From positions 1-41,527 of the forward strand of contig NZ_JAAGOH010000036.1 in assembly GCF_010499455.1 (NCBI RefSeq): a stretch of DNA of 41,527 bases, written 5' to 3'. A program made the position numbers and the translations under genes. The DNA comes from Ideonella livida (GTDB lineage: Bacteria > Pseudomonadota > Gammaproteobacteria > Burkholderiales > Burkholderiaceae_C). This document shows positions 1 to 7,977 of the stretch, piece by piece. The notes below the pieces were generated by a model, which worked only from the letters and a program-made list of their open reading frames with translations, was not told the origin of the DNA and searched no databases. Numbering within the stretch: the stretch's first letter is position 1; each line of letters opens with the position of its first letter.

Positions 1-49
1 GCCTTGAGCTTCCTCCCCACCCCGCCTCGCGGCGACGCAGTTGCCCTTT

Positions 50-174
50 GGCTAACCTTCGGCTCTGCTGATACCTGGTATCGGGACTCTCACCCGACTG
101 GATTCGTGCCATGCGCGGCACACACGTTTGAGCTGAGCCGCTGCGGAGCAGTCGGCTCGGGCGAAGGGTTGGGC
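50..174 (+). repeat. attC-like recombination site 1 (integron cassette boundary)
   Basis: The right end holds a perfect integron core GTTGGGC (168-174). The left end holds the inverse core GGCTAAC (50-56), one base off the RYYYAAC consensus. Inside, CCTTCG near the left end pairs with CGAAGG near the right end. A central hairpin at about 138-157 (GAGCCG-CTGC against GCAG-T-CGGCTC) has one unpaired base, as attC sites do when folded. The length of 125 bp is within the known attC range. With this polarity it closes a cassette whose body lies left of the window edge; I see no gene in bases 1-49. Confidence 0.6.
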
Positions 175-205
175 GTGGGTGGATGAACACTGAAAGGATT
201 GCGGA

Positions 206-595
206 ATGACGAACCGAGTATTTGCAGAAGCGACAACAGGGCTCGCGTTTGTTTTGACGCTGAGCAAGCGGCAATGCAACACCCTGCTTCGGCTGCGAGC
301 GCACGAGGCCGCGCATGGCAAGCCGGAGCGAAGCAAGTCCGGCGGGCCGCGTGATGGATCGCTAGACAGGAGCGCGCCGGCCTACATCGGTATTGTGCAG
401 ACCGACCAACTGCACCCTCTGCGCGACCGTGGCCTGGTGTTCTGGTTCACCGATCACAAGGGAGAGCCGCGCGGCTTCGGCGGGCTGACCAAGGCCGGCG
501 AGTTGGCCGCTGACTTGCTGGCCGAGGCGGGCATGACGATAGAAGCGACGAACACGCTGAGCGTGCTCAAGAGAATGGACCGCGTGGCGGCATGA
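206..595 (+). CDS. Integron cassette gene, hypothetical protein
   Basis: This 129-residue ORF fills a cassette between two attC-like sites, and I do not recognise a family. The ATG follows an AAAGGA ribosome-binding sequence (193-198). The stop lies 1 bp before the inverse core of the next attC-like site (597), the tight packing typical of cassettes. The N-terminal half is basic; the C-terminal half has a stretch with FWFTDHKGE and a predicted helix (about 98-112). No signal peptide or membrane segment is visible. Codon use is less GC-biased than in the downstream chromosomal genes, as expected for acquired cassettes. Its function is unknown. Confidence 0.65.
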   Translation: MTNRVFAEATTGLAFVLTLSKRQCNTLLRLRAHEAAHGKPERSKSGGPRDGSLDRSAPAYIGIVQTDQLHPLRDRGLVFWFTDHKGEPRGFGGLTKAGELAADLLAEAGMTIEATNTLSVLKRMDRVAA

Positions 596-596
596 C

Positions 597-653
597 GCCC
601 AACGCCTGAGTTGTGGGGCCGCGCAGCGGTCCCACACGAACGAACAGTTATGC
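597..653 (+). repeat. attC-like recombination site 2
   Basis: This 57-bp site begins with a perfect inverse core GCCCAAC (597-603) and ends with GTTATGC (647-653). The inner hairpin pairs GTGGG-G-CCGC with GCGG-T-CCCAC around a short GCA loop at 621-625. It sits directly between the stop of one cassette gene and the start region of the next, which is what an attC does. The perfect core is at the left end, so polarity is not certain from the cores alone. Confidence 0.65.
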
Positions 654-679
654 GGCCGGTGCCGCGAGAAAGGGACCCG

Positions 680-1144
680 ATGAAGATGGCAAAGGCCAGC
701 GAGGCCGACCTGAACATGGCGATGGACTTGGCCGGGATGCTGGATAACCTGGGACACCGGCACTGCCCGGCGATGCCCGCCGTGATTGCGCGCAACGACG
801 GCGACGAGGACTTTGACCGCGACGACGACGAACAGTGCGGCCGAGCCCTGCGCGCACTGCTGGAGACGGCCGACCGAGGCAGCCTGTTCCGCGTGGTGTA
901 CGGCGCTGCCGTGATGCTGGACCCGCGCAACAAGCTGGTGGACCCGGGCGCCGACTCGATCGAGCACCACCCCGACCGCCAGGACAGCGCCCGTCTGCGC
1001 TGGCTGCTGGAAGATCACGCCGACCCCGCGAAGCGCGAGCGCTGCCGTGAGTTGCTGGGACGCATGGCCGGCATGAGCTACAGCGCGGCGGCGGCCGACA
1101 TCGACGCTGCGATGCGCGAGACGGCAGCCACTGAGGCCGCATAA
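680..1144 (+). CDS. Integron cassette gene, acidic hypothetical protein
   Basis: This encodes a 154-residue protein of no family I recognise. The reading frame is open from further upstream, but an earlier start would lie inside the attC-like site. I chose the ATG at 680 because AGAAAGGGA (667-675) precedes it at good spacing. The protein is strongly acidic around residues 36-46 (a run of D/E), followed by a helical-looking region. Its TAA stop overlaps the next inverse core GCATAAC (1139-1145), a common arrangement in cassettes. It has no signal peptide or membrane segment and is probably cytoplasmic. Function unknown. Confidence 0.65.
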   Translation: MKMAKASEADLNMAMDLAGMLDNLGHRHCPAMPAVIARNDGDEDFDRDDDEQCGRALRALLETADRGSLFRVVYGAAVMLDPRNKLVDPGADSIEHHPDRQDSARLRWLLEDHADPAKRERCRELLGRMAGMSYSAAAADIDAAMRETAATEAA

Positions 1145-1184
1145 CTTGTTGTATGCGTCACTGCGTGACGGATAACACTTGGCC
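1139..1184 (+). repeat. Degenerate attC-like site 3
   Basis: It starts with GCATAAC (1139-1145). A perfect CGTCAC-TGC-GTGACG hairpin occupies 1156-1170, and TGTT-G-TAT on the left pairs with ATAACA on the right with one extra G in the left arm. The right core should read GTTRRRY, but the best match is CTTGGCC (1178-1184), so the G at the strand-exchange point is changed to C. If this reading is right, the site is probably inactive. An alternative is that it belongs to attI. Confidence 0.4.
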
Positions 1185-1343
1185 GGATGCATAACACCGG
1201 ATGCACACACACAGCCAAGCTATTGATTTTTATCAGGTTTTCTTTCAAACCCGCTCCTGTCTGGGCGCAGACTCCCCCGTCAAAAGCATCACTCGGCACA
1301 GCCGAAGGGTGCTGCTTTGAGGGGCGGCGACGCATAACACCGG
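1183..1343. repeat. Short repeats and hairpin next to intI, possible attI or damaged cassette
   Basis: This stretch between the last cassette gene and the integrase promoter has no convincing gene. The 12-mer GCATAACACCGG occurs at 1189-1200 and again at 1332-1343, and CCGGATGC is directly repeated at 1183-1190 and 1197-1204. An imperfect hairpin (CAAAAGCA...CTCGGC-ACA-GCCGA...TGCTTTG) spans about 1281-1320. GTTATGC cores lie on the minus strand at 1195-1189 and 1338-1332. The position directly upstream of intI fits attI, but I could not fix its limits. Confidence 0.4.
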
Positions 1344-1409
1344 CTGCCACCACCTGACCACTGGGCCGCTCGCGCGGACAAGTCCTTGTTCTTCTTGGCT
1401 CAACCCGGA

Positions 1410-1438
1410 TTGACTGGATGTTCATACAGTATTAAATT
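1410..1438 (+). promoter_or_regulatory. intI promoter with LexA-like SOS box
   Basis: A sigma-70-like promoter can be read: -35 TTGACT (1410-1415), a 17-bp gap, then -10 TAAATT (1433-1438). Between them lies CTGGATGTTCATACAG (1414-1429), which on the minus strand reads CTGT-N8-CCAG, one base off the LexA consensus CTGT-N8-ACAG. LexA control of integron integrases is established in Vibrio and class 1 integrons; here it is inferred from position and sequence. The integrase start is about 70 bp downstream. Confidence 0.65.
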
Positions 1439-1505
1439 GGCTTCGAAGGCAGCGCAGGTCGGGTCATTCTGACGGGCGCTCACGATCTCGCCTAGGGGGG
1501 CCAGC

Positions 1506-2576
1506 ATGTACGCACACACACGGCCGGCACCGGCTGAGCGGCGCAACTCAAGTGGCGGCGCCACTGAATTTGGGCAACCGCCTGCACCCGGTCTACAGCG
1601 CACCGGGCCACGCTTGCTGGATCAGCTGCGCCACCAAGTACGCACCTTGCACTACAGCCTCCACACCGAGCAGGCCTATGTGCACTGGTGCAGGGGGTTC
1701 ATTCGCTTTCATGGGTTGCGGCATCCTCTGCAGATGGGAGGCGATGAGGTGGCCTCCTTCTTGACCCACCTGGCCGTGGAGCGGCAGGTGGCCCCTTCCA
1801 CGCACCGCCAGGCCTTGTCAGCGCTGTTGTTTCTATACGGCCGGGTACTGAACCAACAGTTGCCATGGATGCATGAGATTGGGCGTCCAGTACCCCAGCG
1901 GAGATTGCCTGTGGTGCTCACACAGCATGAGGTGGTGGCACTGCTCAACCACTTGGCGGGTACGCACCGCTTGCTGGGCCAGTTGCTTTACGGCACTGGC
2001 TTGCGTATCAATGAAGCCCTTCGCCTGCGCGTGAAGGATGTTGATTTTGAACAGCGGGCGATTTACGTGCGCGAAGGCAAGGGCGACAAGGATCGGGTTG
2101 TGATGCTGCCGCAGGCACTGAAGGTGGATCTGCAGCAGCAGGTGGCCTTCGCTCGAAAAGTTTGGCAGGACGATGTGGCTGCAGGCCAGGCCGGCGTAGA
2201 GATGCCGCACGCCTTGGACCGCAAGTACCCGCGCGCGGGTCAAAGCTTGGCGTGGTTCTGGTTGTTCCCACAGGATCACCATTCAGTGGATCCGCGCAGT
2301 GGTGTGGTGCGCCGCCATCATCTGCAGGATCAGACATTGCAACGCGCGTTCAAGCGGGCGCTGTCAGCCACGGGCATTCTCAAGGCCGCCACGCCTCACA
2401 CGCTGCGGCACAGTTTTGCCACGCATCTTCTGCAGGCCGGTAGCGACATTCGAACGGTTCAGGAACTGCTGGGCCATGCCGACGTGTCCACCACGATGAT
2501 CTACACCCATGTTCTGAAGGTGGCAGGCCTGGGTGCCCGCAGCCCGCTGGACGTGCTGTCCTCCCAAGGGGCATAA
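1506..2576 (+). CDS. intI: Integron integrase IntI (tyrosine recombinase)
   Basis: This tyrosine recombinase excises and inserts gene cassettes by recombining attI and attC sites. At 356 residues it is slightly longer than class 1 IntI (337). The N-terminal SAM-like domain starts near residue 37 ([17 protein letters not shown]). The catalytic residues are all present: R167 (YGTGLRINE), K193/K195, H298 and R301 (TPHTLRHSF), H324 ([10 protein letters not shown]) and nucleophile Y333 (MIYTHV). The IntI-specific extra patch is at about 236-255 ([10 protein letters not shown]), which separates IntI from XerC/D. The ATG follows a G-rich stretch; an N-terminal tail of about 36 residues precedes the conserved part, so the true start could be later. 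The gene is intact, so the integron could be active. Confidence 0.95.
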   Translation: MYAHTRPAPAERRNSSGGATEFGQPPAPGLQRTGPRLLDQLRHQVRTLHYSLHTEQAYVHWCRGFIRFHGLRHPLQMGGDEVASFLTHLAVERQVAPSTHRQALSALLFLYGRVLNQQLPWMHEIGRPVPQRRLPVVLTQHEVVALLNHLAGTHRLLGQLLYGTGLRINEALRLRVKDVDFEQRAIYVREGKGDKDRVVMLPQALKVDLQQQVAFARKVWQDDVAAGQAGVEMPHALDRKYPRAGQSLAWFWLFPQDHHSVDPRSGVVRRHHLQDQTLQRAFKRALSATGILKAATPHTLRHSFATHLLQAGSDIRTVQELLGHADVSTTMIYTHVLKVAGLGARSPLDVLSSQGA

Positions 2577-2714
2577 GCCAGGCACCAGGCTAACAGCTGC
2601 CAGCACAGCGCAAACCACATGCCGGGCCAGCCCCGGACAGTGAGCCTACTGCCACTTTCTGACACCCCTGCCCCCTACGCTGGCGCCATGTTTCAACCCT
2701 CACGGAGTCCTGAC

Positions 2715-3365
2715 ATGCGCCTTTACTTTCATCCCCTGTCCACCTGCTCGCGCCGGGTGTTGCTCACGGTTCACCTGCTGGATGTGCCGGTGGAGCGGGT
2801 GGTGGTGGATTTGACGCGGGGCGAGCAGTTCGCCCCAGCGTTCTTGGCGCTCAACCCCAACCACCGGGTGCCGGTGCTGGAGCACGAGGGGTGGGTGCTG
2901 TGGGAGTCGTACGCCATCATGGAGTACTTGGCGGCCCAGGTGCCGGGCCAGACGCTGCTGCCGGCAGACCCGCGCGGCCGGGCGGAGGTGAGCCGCTGGA
3001 TGCATTGGTGCGGGCAGGACTTCATGCCCGGCATCAGCACGCTGAACTGGGAGCACCACATCAAGCCGCTGGTGGGCCAGGGCGCCCCTGACGCGGCCCG
3101 GGTGGCGCAGGGCCGCACCCAGGTGCGCACAGCGGCCGAGGTGCTGAACGCCCACTTGGCCGGGCGTGACTGGGTGGCCCCGCACGGCCTGAGCCTGGCC
3201 GATTTGGCCTTGGCCGCGCCGCTGGCCGACCAAGACGCCGCCCAGTTGCCGGTGCATGACTTGCCGCACCTGCAGCGCTGGCTGGCGCAGGTGCAGGCGC
3301 TGCCCGCCTGGGCGGCCACGCAGCCGGCGGCGGTGGCGGCGGCGGTGACGGCGCCTCAGGCGTAA
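2715..3365 (+). CDS. Glutathione S-transferase family protein
   Basis: A 216-residue cytosolic protein of the glutathione S-transferase fold. The N-terminal thioredoxin-like domain runs through about residue 80: it opens with LYFHPLSTCSRR, where the Ser/Cys pair is a candidate for binding glutathione, and it has the cis-proline strand (NHRVPVLEHEG) and the WESYAIMEYLA stretch that contacts glutathione. The helical C-terminal domain follows. The ATG at 2715 is chosen because CGGAG lies 7 bp upstream and the conserved fold begins there; an upstream in-frame ATG at 2619 adds a poorly conserved leader. Its 3' end overlaps the convergent oxygenase gene by 10 bp. Beside an aromatic oxygenase it may conjugate or isomerise a pathway intermediate, but the substrate is unknown. 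Confidence 0.85.
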   Translation: MRLYFHPLSTCSRRVLLTVHLLDVPVERVVVDLTRGEQFAPAFLALNPNHRVPVLEHEGWVLWESYAIMEYLAAQVPGQTLLPADPRGRAEVSRWMHWCGQDFMPGISTLNWEHHIKPLVGQGAPDAARVAQGRTQVRTAAEVLNAHLAGRDWVAPHGLSLADLALAAPLADQDAAQLPVHDLPHLQRWLAQVQALPAWAATQPAAVAAAVTAPQA

Positions 3366-4486
3366 CGCCCCTCTTGGGCCATCATGCGCGCCAGCAGGCG
3401 GCGCACGCGCACCGGGGCCACGTCGCTGGTGATGAGCACCGGGTTGAGCGCAAAGAAGTCGGCCGTGCCCATCTCGCGCTGGGCGGCTTCGATGATGGGG
3501 CCGTCTTCATTGACGAAGGCGCCGTGCATGGCCTGGATCTTCATCTGGTTGTAGGCCGCATCGTCCACCAGGTGGTTGCGGCGGGTGGCGAAGAAGTAGT
3601 GCGTTTCGCCGGCGCTGGCGGGGGTGCAGGTGTGCAGGTCGTACTGGCCTTGGGTGTGCGCCAGGTCCAGCGGGGCCTCGGCCTCTTGCGTGGCGCCAAT
3701 GGTGAGCTGGATGGTGGCCGGCGCATGCCAGGTGACGGTGACAAAGTGCCGGGCCGCCGCGGCCGGGTCCGGCAGGAAGTTGGCCAGGATGAGGATGGGC
3801 GGCGTTTGCTGCCATTCCCAGCGCACGTTGACGGTGCCGTTTTCCTCTTTCACCGGTGGGATTTGCGGGGTGAGCTGGCCGCGGGTGCTGATGATTTCAC
3901 CGTGCACATGGTCCACATGGCTCAAGTCCATCACGTTGTCGATGATGAGCTCGTAGTTCGCCTTCATGGGCATGTAGGTGTGGCCAATGCCGGTGGCGGG
4001 GCCGTCGTCCAGGGGGCTGAAGTCGGGCAGTTTGGCGGGGTCGGCGGGTTGGTCGCCCATCCAGATCCAGACAAAGCCCCACTTTTCCAGCAGCGGGAAG
4101 TGGCGCACCTTGGCGGCGGCAGGAATGAGCTGGTTGCCGTGCGGGTTGTGGGTGCAGGCGCCTGAGCAGTCAAAGCGCAGGGCGTGGTACTTGCACACCA
4201 CCTCGTCACCCTGGCGCTGGCCCAGGCTGAGGGGCACAAAGCGATGCGGGCAGCGGTCGTGCAGGGCCACGGGCTGGCCGTCGGCCTTGCGGTAGAGCAG
4301 CACGCCGGTGTCCAGCAGCTGGCGGGCCAGCATGCCTTCTTGCGGCAGCTCAGTGGAGAGGGCCGCCGCGTACCAGCAGTTGAGCAGGTAGGGCGTGGCG
4401 GGCTTGCCCGCGGGGTTGCCGCTGGGGTGGCGCAGCAGGGTGACGGGCTGGCCGCTGGAGGCGGGGGACGTTGAGGTGGAAGCCAT
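3356..4486 (-). CDS. Rieske non-heme iron oxygenase, VanA-like
   Basis: Terminal oxygenase of a two-component aromatic oxygenase, resembling vanillate O-demethylase subunit VanA. The Rieske [2Fe-2S] ligands are C79, H81 and C98, H101 (CPHR ... CKYH). The mononuclear iron site is D187-x2-H190-x4-H195 in DLSHVDHVH. The length of 376 residues is in the usual range (about 350). I prefer ATG at 4486 over an upstream start at 4549: GGAG lies upstream of it and the extra 21 residues look non-coding. It lies 167 bp downstream of the reductase gene on the same strand and probably shares its sigma-54 promoter. Related oxygenases demethylate or hydroxylate methoxylated or carboxylated aromatics; the exact substrate cannot be read from sequence. 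Confidence 0.9.
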   Translation of the reverse strand: MASTSTSPASSGQPVTLLRHPSGNPAGKPATPYLLNCWYAAALSTELPQEGMLARQLLDTGVLLYRKADGQPVALHDRCPHRFVPLSLGQRQGDEVVCKYHALRFDCSGACTHNPHGNQLIPAAAKVRHFPLLEKWGFVWIWMGDQPADPAKLPDFSPLDDGPATGIGHTYMPMKANYELIIDNVMDLSHVDHVHGEIISTRGQLTPQIPPVKEENGTVNVRWEWQQTPPILILANFLPDPAAAARHFVTVTWHAPATIQLTIGATQEAEAPLDLAHTQGQYDLHTCTPASAGETHYFFATRRNHLVDDAAYNQMKIQAMHGAFVNEDGPIIEAAQREMGTADFFALNPVLITSDVAPVRVRRLLARMMAQEGRYA

Positions 4487-4653
4487 GGTGCGTGTGTCTC
4501 CGTGTTGTGGTGATGAACGGTCTGCGCTGGCCTGAGGGCGCCAGCCCACCGGCGCCGGGGTGGAAACTGAAAGCGCCTGCCCGGCCCCGGCGGCGGGGCG
4601 GACGCCTGATGCCAGATAGCGGTGGGGCCGAAGTCCGGTGGGTGGGCCCCGCC

Positions 4654-5823
4654 TCAGGCGGACCCTTCAGCCTGGGCCCAACCCAGGGGCGCCAGCACCA
4701 GCGGGCCGGCGGCCCCGGCGGCTGGGCGCGAACAACAAGGGGTGAAGCGCCGCTCCACCGTGTGCTCATGCGGACCGTAGACCAGGTCGCGGTGCTCGGC
4801 CTGCCCGTCCAGCACCTGCAGGCAGCATTGGCCGCAGATGCCTTGCTCGCAGCTCAGGTCCAGCGCCACGCCGGCGGCGCGCAGCACCTGCGCCACGCTG
4901 GCCTGGGGGGGCAGCGCCAGGCACTGGCCGGTGGGCGCCCACAGCACCTGGGCGGGTGCGGCATCAGGGGCGAAATCAGGCGCAGCTTCGGGGGCGACAG
5001 CGGACACCGTGGCCGGGCGATCCACCGCCGCAGCGGGCGGTGCCGCAAAGTGCTCCAGCAGCACCCGCTCTGGCGCCCAGCCGGCCTGCTGGGCGGCGCG
5101 CTGCACCGCCGCCATGAAACCCGCTGGCCCGCAGGTGGCCACCAGGGTGCCGGCGGGCTGGGCGGCCAGCTGGGCCGGCAGGTCCAGCGCGGCGCCCTCG
5201 TCATCGGCCCACACCTGCACGTGGCGGGCCCAAGGGGCTTGGGCCAGGCGGGCGGCAAAGGGCAAACGGGTGCGCTGGCGCACGGCCACCTGCAGGGCGA
5301 AGGAGCGGCCTTCGGCCCACAGGGCCTCGGCCATGGCCAGCAGGGGCGTCAGGCCAATGCCACCGGCCAGCAGCAGCACATGCGGTGCGGGCCGCAGGGT
5401 GAACAGGTTGCGCGGCGGCCGCACCGGCACCCAAGCCCCTTCGTGCAGGTGCTCATGCACCCAGGCGGAGCCGCCCCGGCCAGCGCGCTCGCGCTGCACG
5501 GCAATCTGGTAGTGGCCCCGCTCGCCCGGGCGGTGGCACAGCGAATAGCTGCGCGCCCGCGGCGGGGCGGCCGGGCCATCCAGCGGCAGCAGCAGGTCCA
5601 CATGGGCGCCGGCCGTCCAGTCGGGCAGCGGGACGCCTGAGGGGTCCACCAAGGTGAGGGCGACGATGTCGGCGCACAGCCGCTCACGGCGCTGCACCTG
5701 CAGCCAGCGGGTGCCGGCGGGGAGCTGCGGCCAGGCCCCCTGGGGAGCCACCGTGGCGGCCAAGATGGGGGCGGGGCTGGGGGCCGGGCGGGAAGCCTCG
5801 GCGGAAGCCAGGGTGAGGGTCAT
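4654..5823 (-). CDS. Oxygenase reductase, VanB/phthalate dioxygenase reductase type
   Basis: Flavin reductase of 389 residues that passes electrons from NAD(P)H to the neighbouring Rieske oxygenase. The flavin-binding barrel contains RSYSL (91-95), and the nucleotide-binding domain contains GGIGLTP (154-160). The C-terminal plant-type ferredoxin domain has C325-x4-C330-x2-C333 and a fourth cysteine at 363 or 364. This order (flavin, NAD, ferredoxin) is that of the VanB/PDR family. The linker before the ferredoxin (about residues 268-296) is long and rich in alanine and proline. The ATG is supported by AGGAG 7 bp upstream. It is the first gene after the sigma-54 promoter at 5918-5933. Confidence 0.9.
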   Translation of the reverse strand: MTLTLASAEASRPAPSPAPILAATVAPQGAWPQLPAGTRWLQVQRRERLCADIVALTLVDPSGVPLPDWTAGAHVDLLLPLDGPAAPPRARSYSLCHRPGERGHYQIAVQRERAGRGGSAWVHEHLHEGAWVPVRPPRNLFTLRPAPHVLLLAGGIGLTPLLAMAEALWAEGRSFALQVAVRQRTRLPFAARLAQAPWARHVQVWADDEGAALDLPAQLAAQPAGTLVATCGPAGFMAAVQRAAQQAGWAPERVLLEHFAAPPAAAVDRPATVSAVAPEAAPDFAPDAAPAQVLWAPTGQCLALPPQASVAQVLRAAGVALDLSCEQGICGQCCLQVLDGQAEHRDLVYGPHEHTVERRFTPCCSRPAAGAAGPLVLAPLGWAQAEGSA

Positions 5824-5866
5824 GCGGCGTCTCCTGGGGTGCGCGGCCCCGCAGGTTCAGGCGGGG

Positions 5867-5890
5867 TCGGTGGCCGGTTCGGTGGCCGGT
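5867..5890. repeat. Tandem 12-bp direct repeat in the reductase leader
   Basis: The 12-mer TCGGTGGCCGGT occurs twice in perfect tandem (5867-5878 and 5879-5890). It lies between the sigma-54 promoter and the reductase start codon, so it would be in the untranslated leader. No role is known. Confidence 0.6.
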
Positions 5891-5917
5891 TCAGGGGTGG
5901 TATTTGGGAAGGTGCTG

Positions 5918-5933
5918 TGCAACCCCGGTGCCA
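5918..5933 (-). promoter_or_regulatory. Sigma-54 (-24/-12) promoter of the oxygenase operon
   Basis: On the minus strand the sequence reads TGGCAC-CGGGG-TTGCA, an exact match to the sigma-54 consensus TGGCAC-N5-TTGCA. The GG and GC elements are 10 bp apart as required. Transcription would begin near 5907, about 85 bp before the reductase ATG. The adjacent divergent gene encodes a sigma-54 activator, so promoter and regulator form a coherent pair. Confidence 0.85.
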
Positions 5934-5977
5934 CCGCAGCGCCGTTGCGGGTAAGTCCCAGGCCCGTGGGGCCCGGT

Positions 5978-5991
5978 GGTGAAAGTTCACC
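5978..5991. promoter_or_regulatory. Perfect dyad between activator sites and the sigma-54 promoter
   Basis: GGTGAA-AG-TTCACC is a perfect 6-bp inverted repeat with a 2-bp centre, flanked by GC-rich sequence that extends the symmetry. It lies about 45 bp upstream of the -24 element, between it and the putative enhancer sites. It may bind an additional regulator or form a cruciform; nothing more can be said. Confidence 0.35.
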
Positions 5992-6082
5992 GCCCGGGCG
6001 GTGCCCGTCGTCGCACAGGCACCAGGGGCCTGTGGAATTCCAGACATGGGCAGCAGCCCGGATGGGCGGCGCGGCGGCGGCG

Positions 6083-6152
6083 ATTCATGATTTCAGTCAA
6101 GCCGGCGGCGCTGGTTGGCTCAGGCCATGCAGGCCGGTTTCATGAAATCAAG
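6083..6152. promoter_or_regulatory. Two putative upstream activating sequences for the XylR-type regulator
   Basis: Two related elements are present: TTCATGATTTCAGTCAAGCC (6084-6103) and TTTCATGAAATCAAGCC (6139-6155). They share TTCATGA and TCAAGCC in direct order, and the second contains the palindrome TTTCATGAAA. Their spacing is about 54 bp, near five helical turns. They sit roughly 150-220 bp upstream of the sigma-54 promoter, the distance at which XylR/DmpR proteins bind. Binding by this regulator is inferred. Confidence 0.55.
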
Positions 6153-6195
6153 CCATGGCCGCTGTGGCCGCCTTTTGACTGGCTTTGCCTCACCT

Positions 6196-7977
6196 ATGCA
6201 CCACGCCCTGTCCAACCCCCCGCACAGCCACGCCCTGGCCGCGCACCTGCACTTTGCACCCGAGGCCGGCCACATTGACCTGCTGGGCCAGCGCATGCTG
6301 CTCATGCATGCCGGCGCCCTGGCCGAGCTGCGTCAGGCGCTGGTGCAGCGCCTGGGGGTGGCGCAGGCCCGGCCGCTGCTCACCCGCCTGGGATGGCAGC
6401 AGGGCCGAGAAGACGGCCTGCGCGTGCGGCGCCTGATGGCCGAACCCACCGCACAGGCCGTGGCCGAAGCCCTGGCCCTGGGCCCCCGCCTGCGCGAGAT
6501 GGAAGGTTTTGTGAGCCACCAGCCCATCGAGGCCATGCAGCTGGACCTGGAGCGTGGCCTGTTCTGGGGCCACTTTCTGTGGCACGGCAGTTGGGAAGCC
6601 CAGGCCCACCTGGCGCAAAGCGGCGTGGCAGCCGAGCCGGTGTGCTGGTCCATGCTGGGTTATGCCGACGGCTACAGCACCGCCGTGACCGGCCTGCCCA
6701 TCCAATGGCGCGAGGTGGAATGCGTGGGCATGGGCCACGCCCGCTGCCGGGTGGAAGGCCGCACCGTGGCGGCTTGGCAGGCGCATGACGCTGCGCTGGC
6801 CGCAGCAGACAGCGCCACGGCGCCGCCGCTCAGCCGCCCGCCTGCCGACGGGCCCGGGACGGAGCCCACCGCCGCCGAGACCCCGGGGCCCCAGCACATC
6901 GGCCAATCCGCGGCCTTCCGTGCGGTGCTGCACCGCCTGCAGCGCGTGGCCCCCACCGAGGCCACGGTGCTGCTGCAGGGCGAAAGCGGCGTGGGCAAGG
7001 AGCGTTGCGCCCAGGCCCTGCATGCGGCCAGCCGGCGCGCCGCCGGGCCGTTTGTGGCGCTCAACTGCGCCGCCCTGCCGCCCGACCTGGTGGAGGCCGA
7101 GCTGTTTGGCGTGGAGCGTGGCGCCTACACCGGCGCCGAGCGCAGCCGGCCCGGCCGCTTTGAGCGCGCCGACGGCGGCACCCTGTTCCTGGACGAGGTG
7201 GCCAGCCTGGGCGCCGATGCCCAGGCCAAGCTGCTGCGCGCCCTGCAAGAGCGTGAGGTGGAGCGGGTGGGCGGCAGCGCCCCGCGCCGGGTGGATGTGC
7301 GCATCGTGGCCGCGGCCAATGTGGACCTGCGTGCCGAGGTGGCGGCCGGGCGTTTTCGGGCGGACCTGTTCTACCGCCTCAATGTGTTTCCGCTGGAGTT
7401 GCCGCCGCTGCGCCAGCGGCCGGAGGACATTGCGCTGCTGGCCGCGCACTTTTTGGCGCGAGCCAACCAGCGCCTGGGGCGCCAGGTGCGCGGCTTCTCG
7501 CCCCGCGCTCAGGGCGCCCTGCTGGCCTACCCCTGGCCGGGCAATGTGCGTGAGCTGGAGAACCTGGTGGAGCGCGGCGTGATCCTGGCCGATGACGGCG
7601 GCCTGATCGACCTGCCGCAACTGTTTGCCGGGGGCGAGCAACTGCCCTCCCCCGCCTGGGCCCTGGGCCCGCAGGGCGGGCTGGCGCCCGAAGTGCAGGA
7701 GGGGGACGCCCGCGCCGCGCCAGCCAGCGCCCTGGCCCAGGCCCCGGCCGTCCATTTCCCCCCCGCCCCTGACGCCCCCGCGCCCGACGCCCCCGCCCTG
7801 GCCGACCAGCTGCTGGCCGTCCTGCCCTCCTTCGAGGCCATTGAAGACCTGCTGCTGGCGCGTGCCCTGGCCCAGGCCGGCGGCAATGTCTCCGCTGCCG
7901 CGCGCCTGCTGCAGGTGGGGCGTGGTCAGATGGCCTACCGGCTCAAGCGCCGGCCAGGCGGACCTCAGACCGACTGA
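6196..7977 (+). CDS. Sigma-54-dependent activator, XylR/DmpR family
   Basis: An effector-sensing transcription activator of 593 residues. The N-terminal XylR_N and V4R sensor region (about 10-190) binds an aromatic effector in known members. The central AAA+ domain has Walker A GESGVGKE (about 262-269), the sigma-54 contact loop as GAYTGA (about 309-314) in place of the usual GAFTGA, and Walker B GGTLFLDE (about 327-334). A Fis-type helix-turn-helix ends the protein ([10 protein letters not shown], about 560-585). An alanine/proline-rich linker precedes it. I prefer the start at 6196 because XylR-family proteins begin shortly before the sensor domain and the putative binding sites lie just upstream; an in-frame start at 6115 is possible. 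It is divergent from the oxygenase operon, its likely target. Confidence 0.88.
   Translation: MHHALSNPPHSHALAAHLHFAPEAGHIDLLGQRMLLMHAGALAELRQALVQRLGVAQARPLLTRLGWQQGREDGLRVRRLMAEPTAQAVAEALALGPRLREMEGFVSHQPIEAMQLDLERGLFWGHFLWHGSWEAQAHLAQSGVAAEPVCWSMLGYADGYSTAVTGLPIQWREVECVGMGHARCRVEGRTVAAWQAHDAALAAADSATAPPLSRPPADGPGTEPTAAETPGPQHIGQSAAFRAVLHRLQRVAPTEATVLLQGESGVGKERCAQALHAASRRAAGPFVALNCAALPPDLVEAELFGVERGAYTGAERSRPGRFERADGGTLFLDEVASLGADAQAKLLRALQEREVERVGGSAPRRVDVRIVAAANVDLRAEVAAGRFRADLFYRLNVFPLELPPLRQRPEDIALLAAHFLARANQRLGRQVRGFSPRAQGALLAYPWPGNVRELENLVERGVILADDGGLIDLPQLFAGGEQLPSPAWALGPQGGLAPEVQEGDARAAPASALAQAPAVHFPPAPDAPAPDAPALADQLLAVLPSFEAIEDLLLARALAQAGGNVSAAARLLQVGRGQMAYRLKRRPGGPQTD

Noticed and set aside
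362-1210. Minus-strand ORF across the cassette region
   Set aside because: It runs through an attC-like site and has antisense-like composition; the plus-strand ORFs have ribosome-binding sites and end at attC borders.
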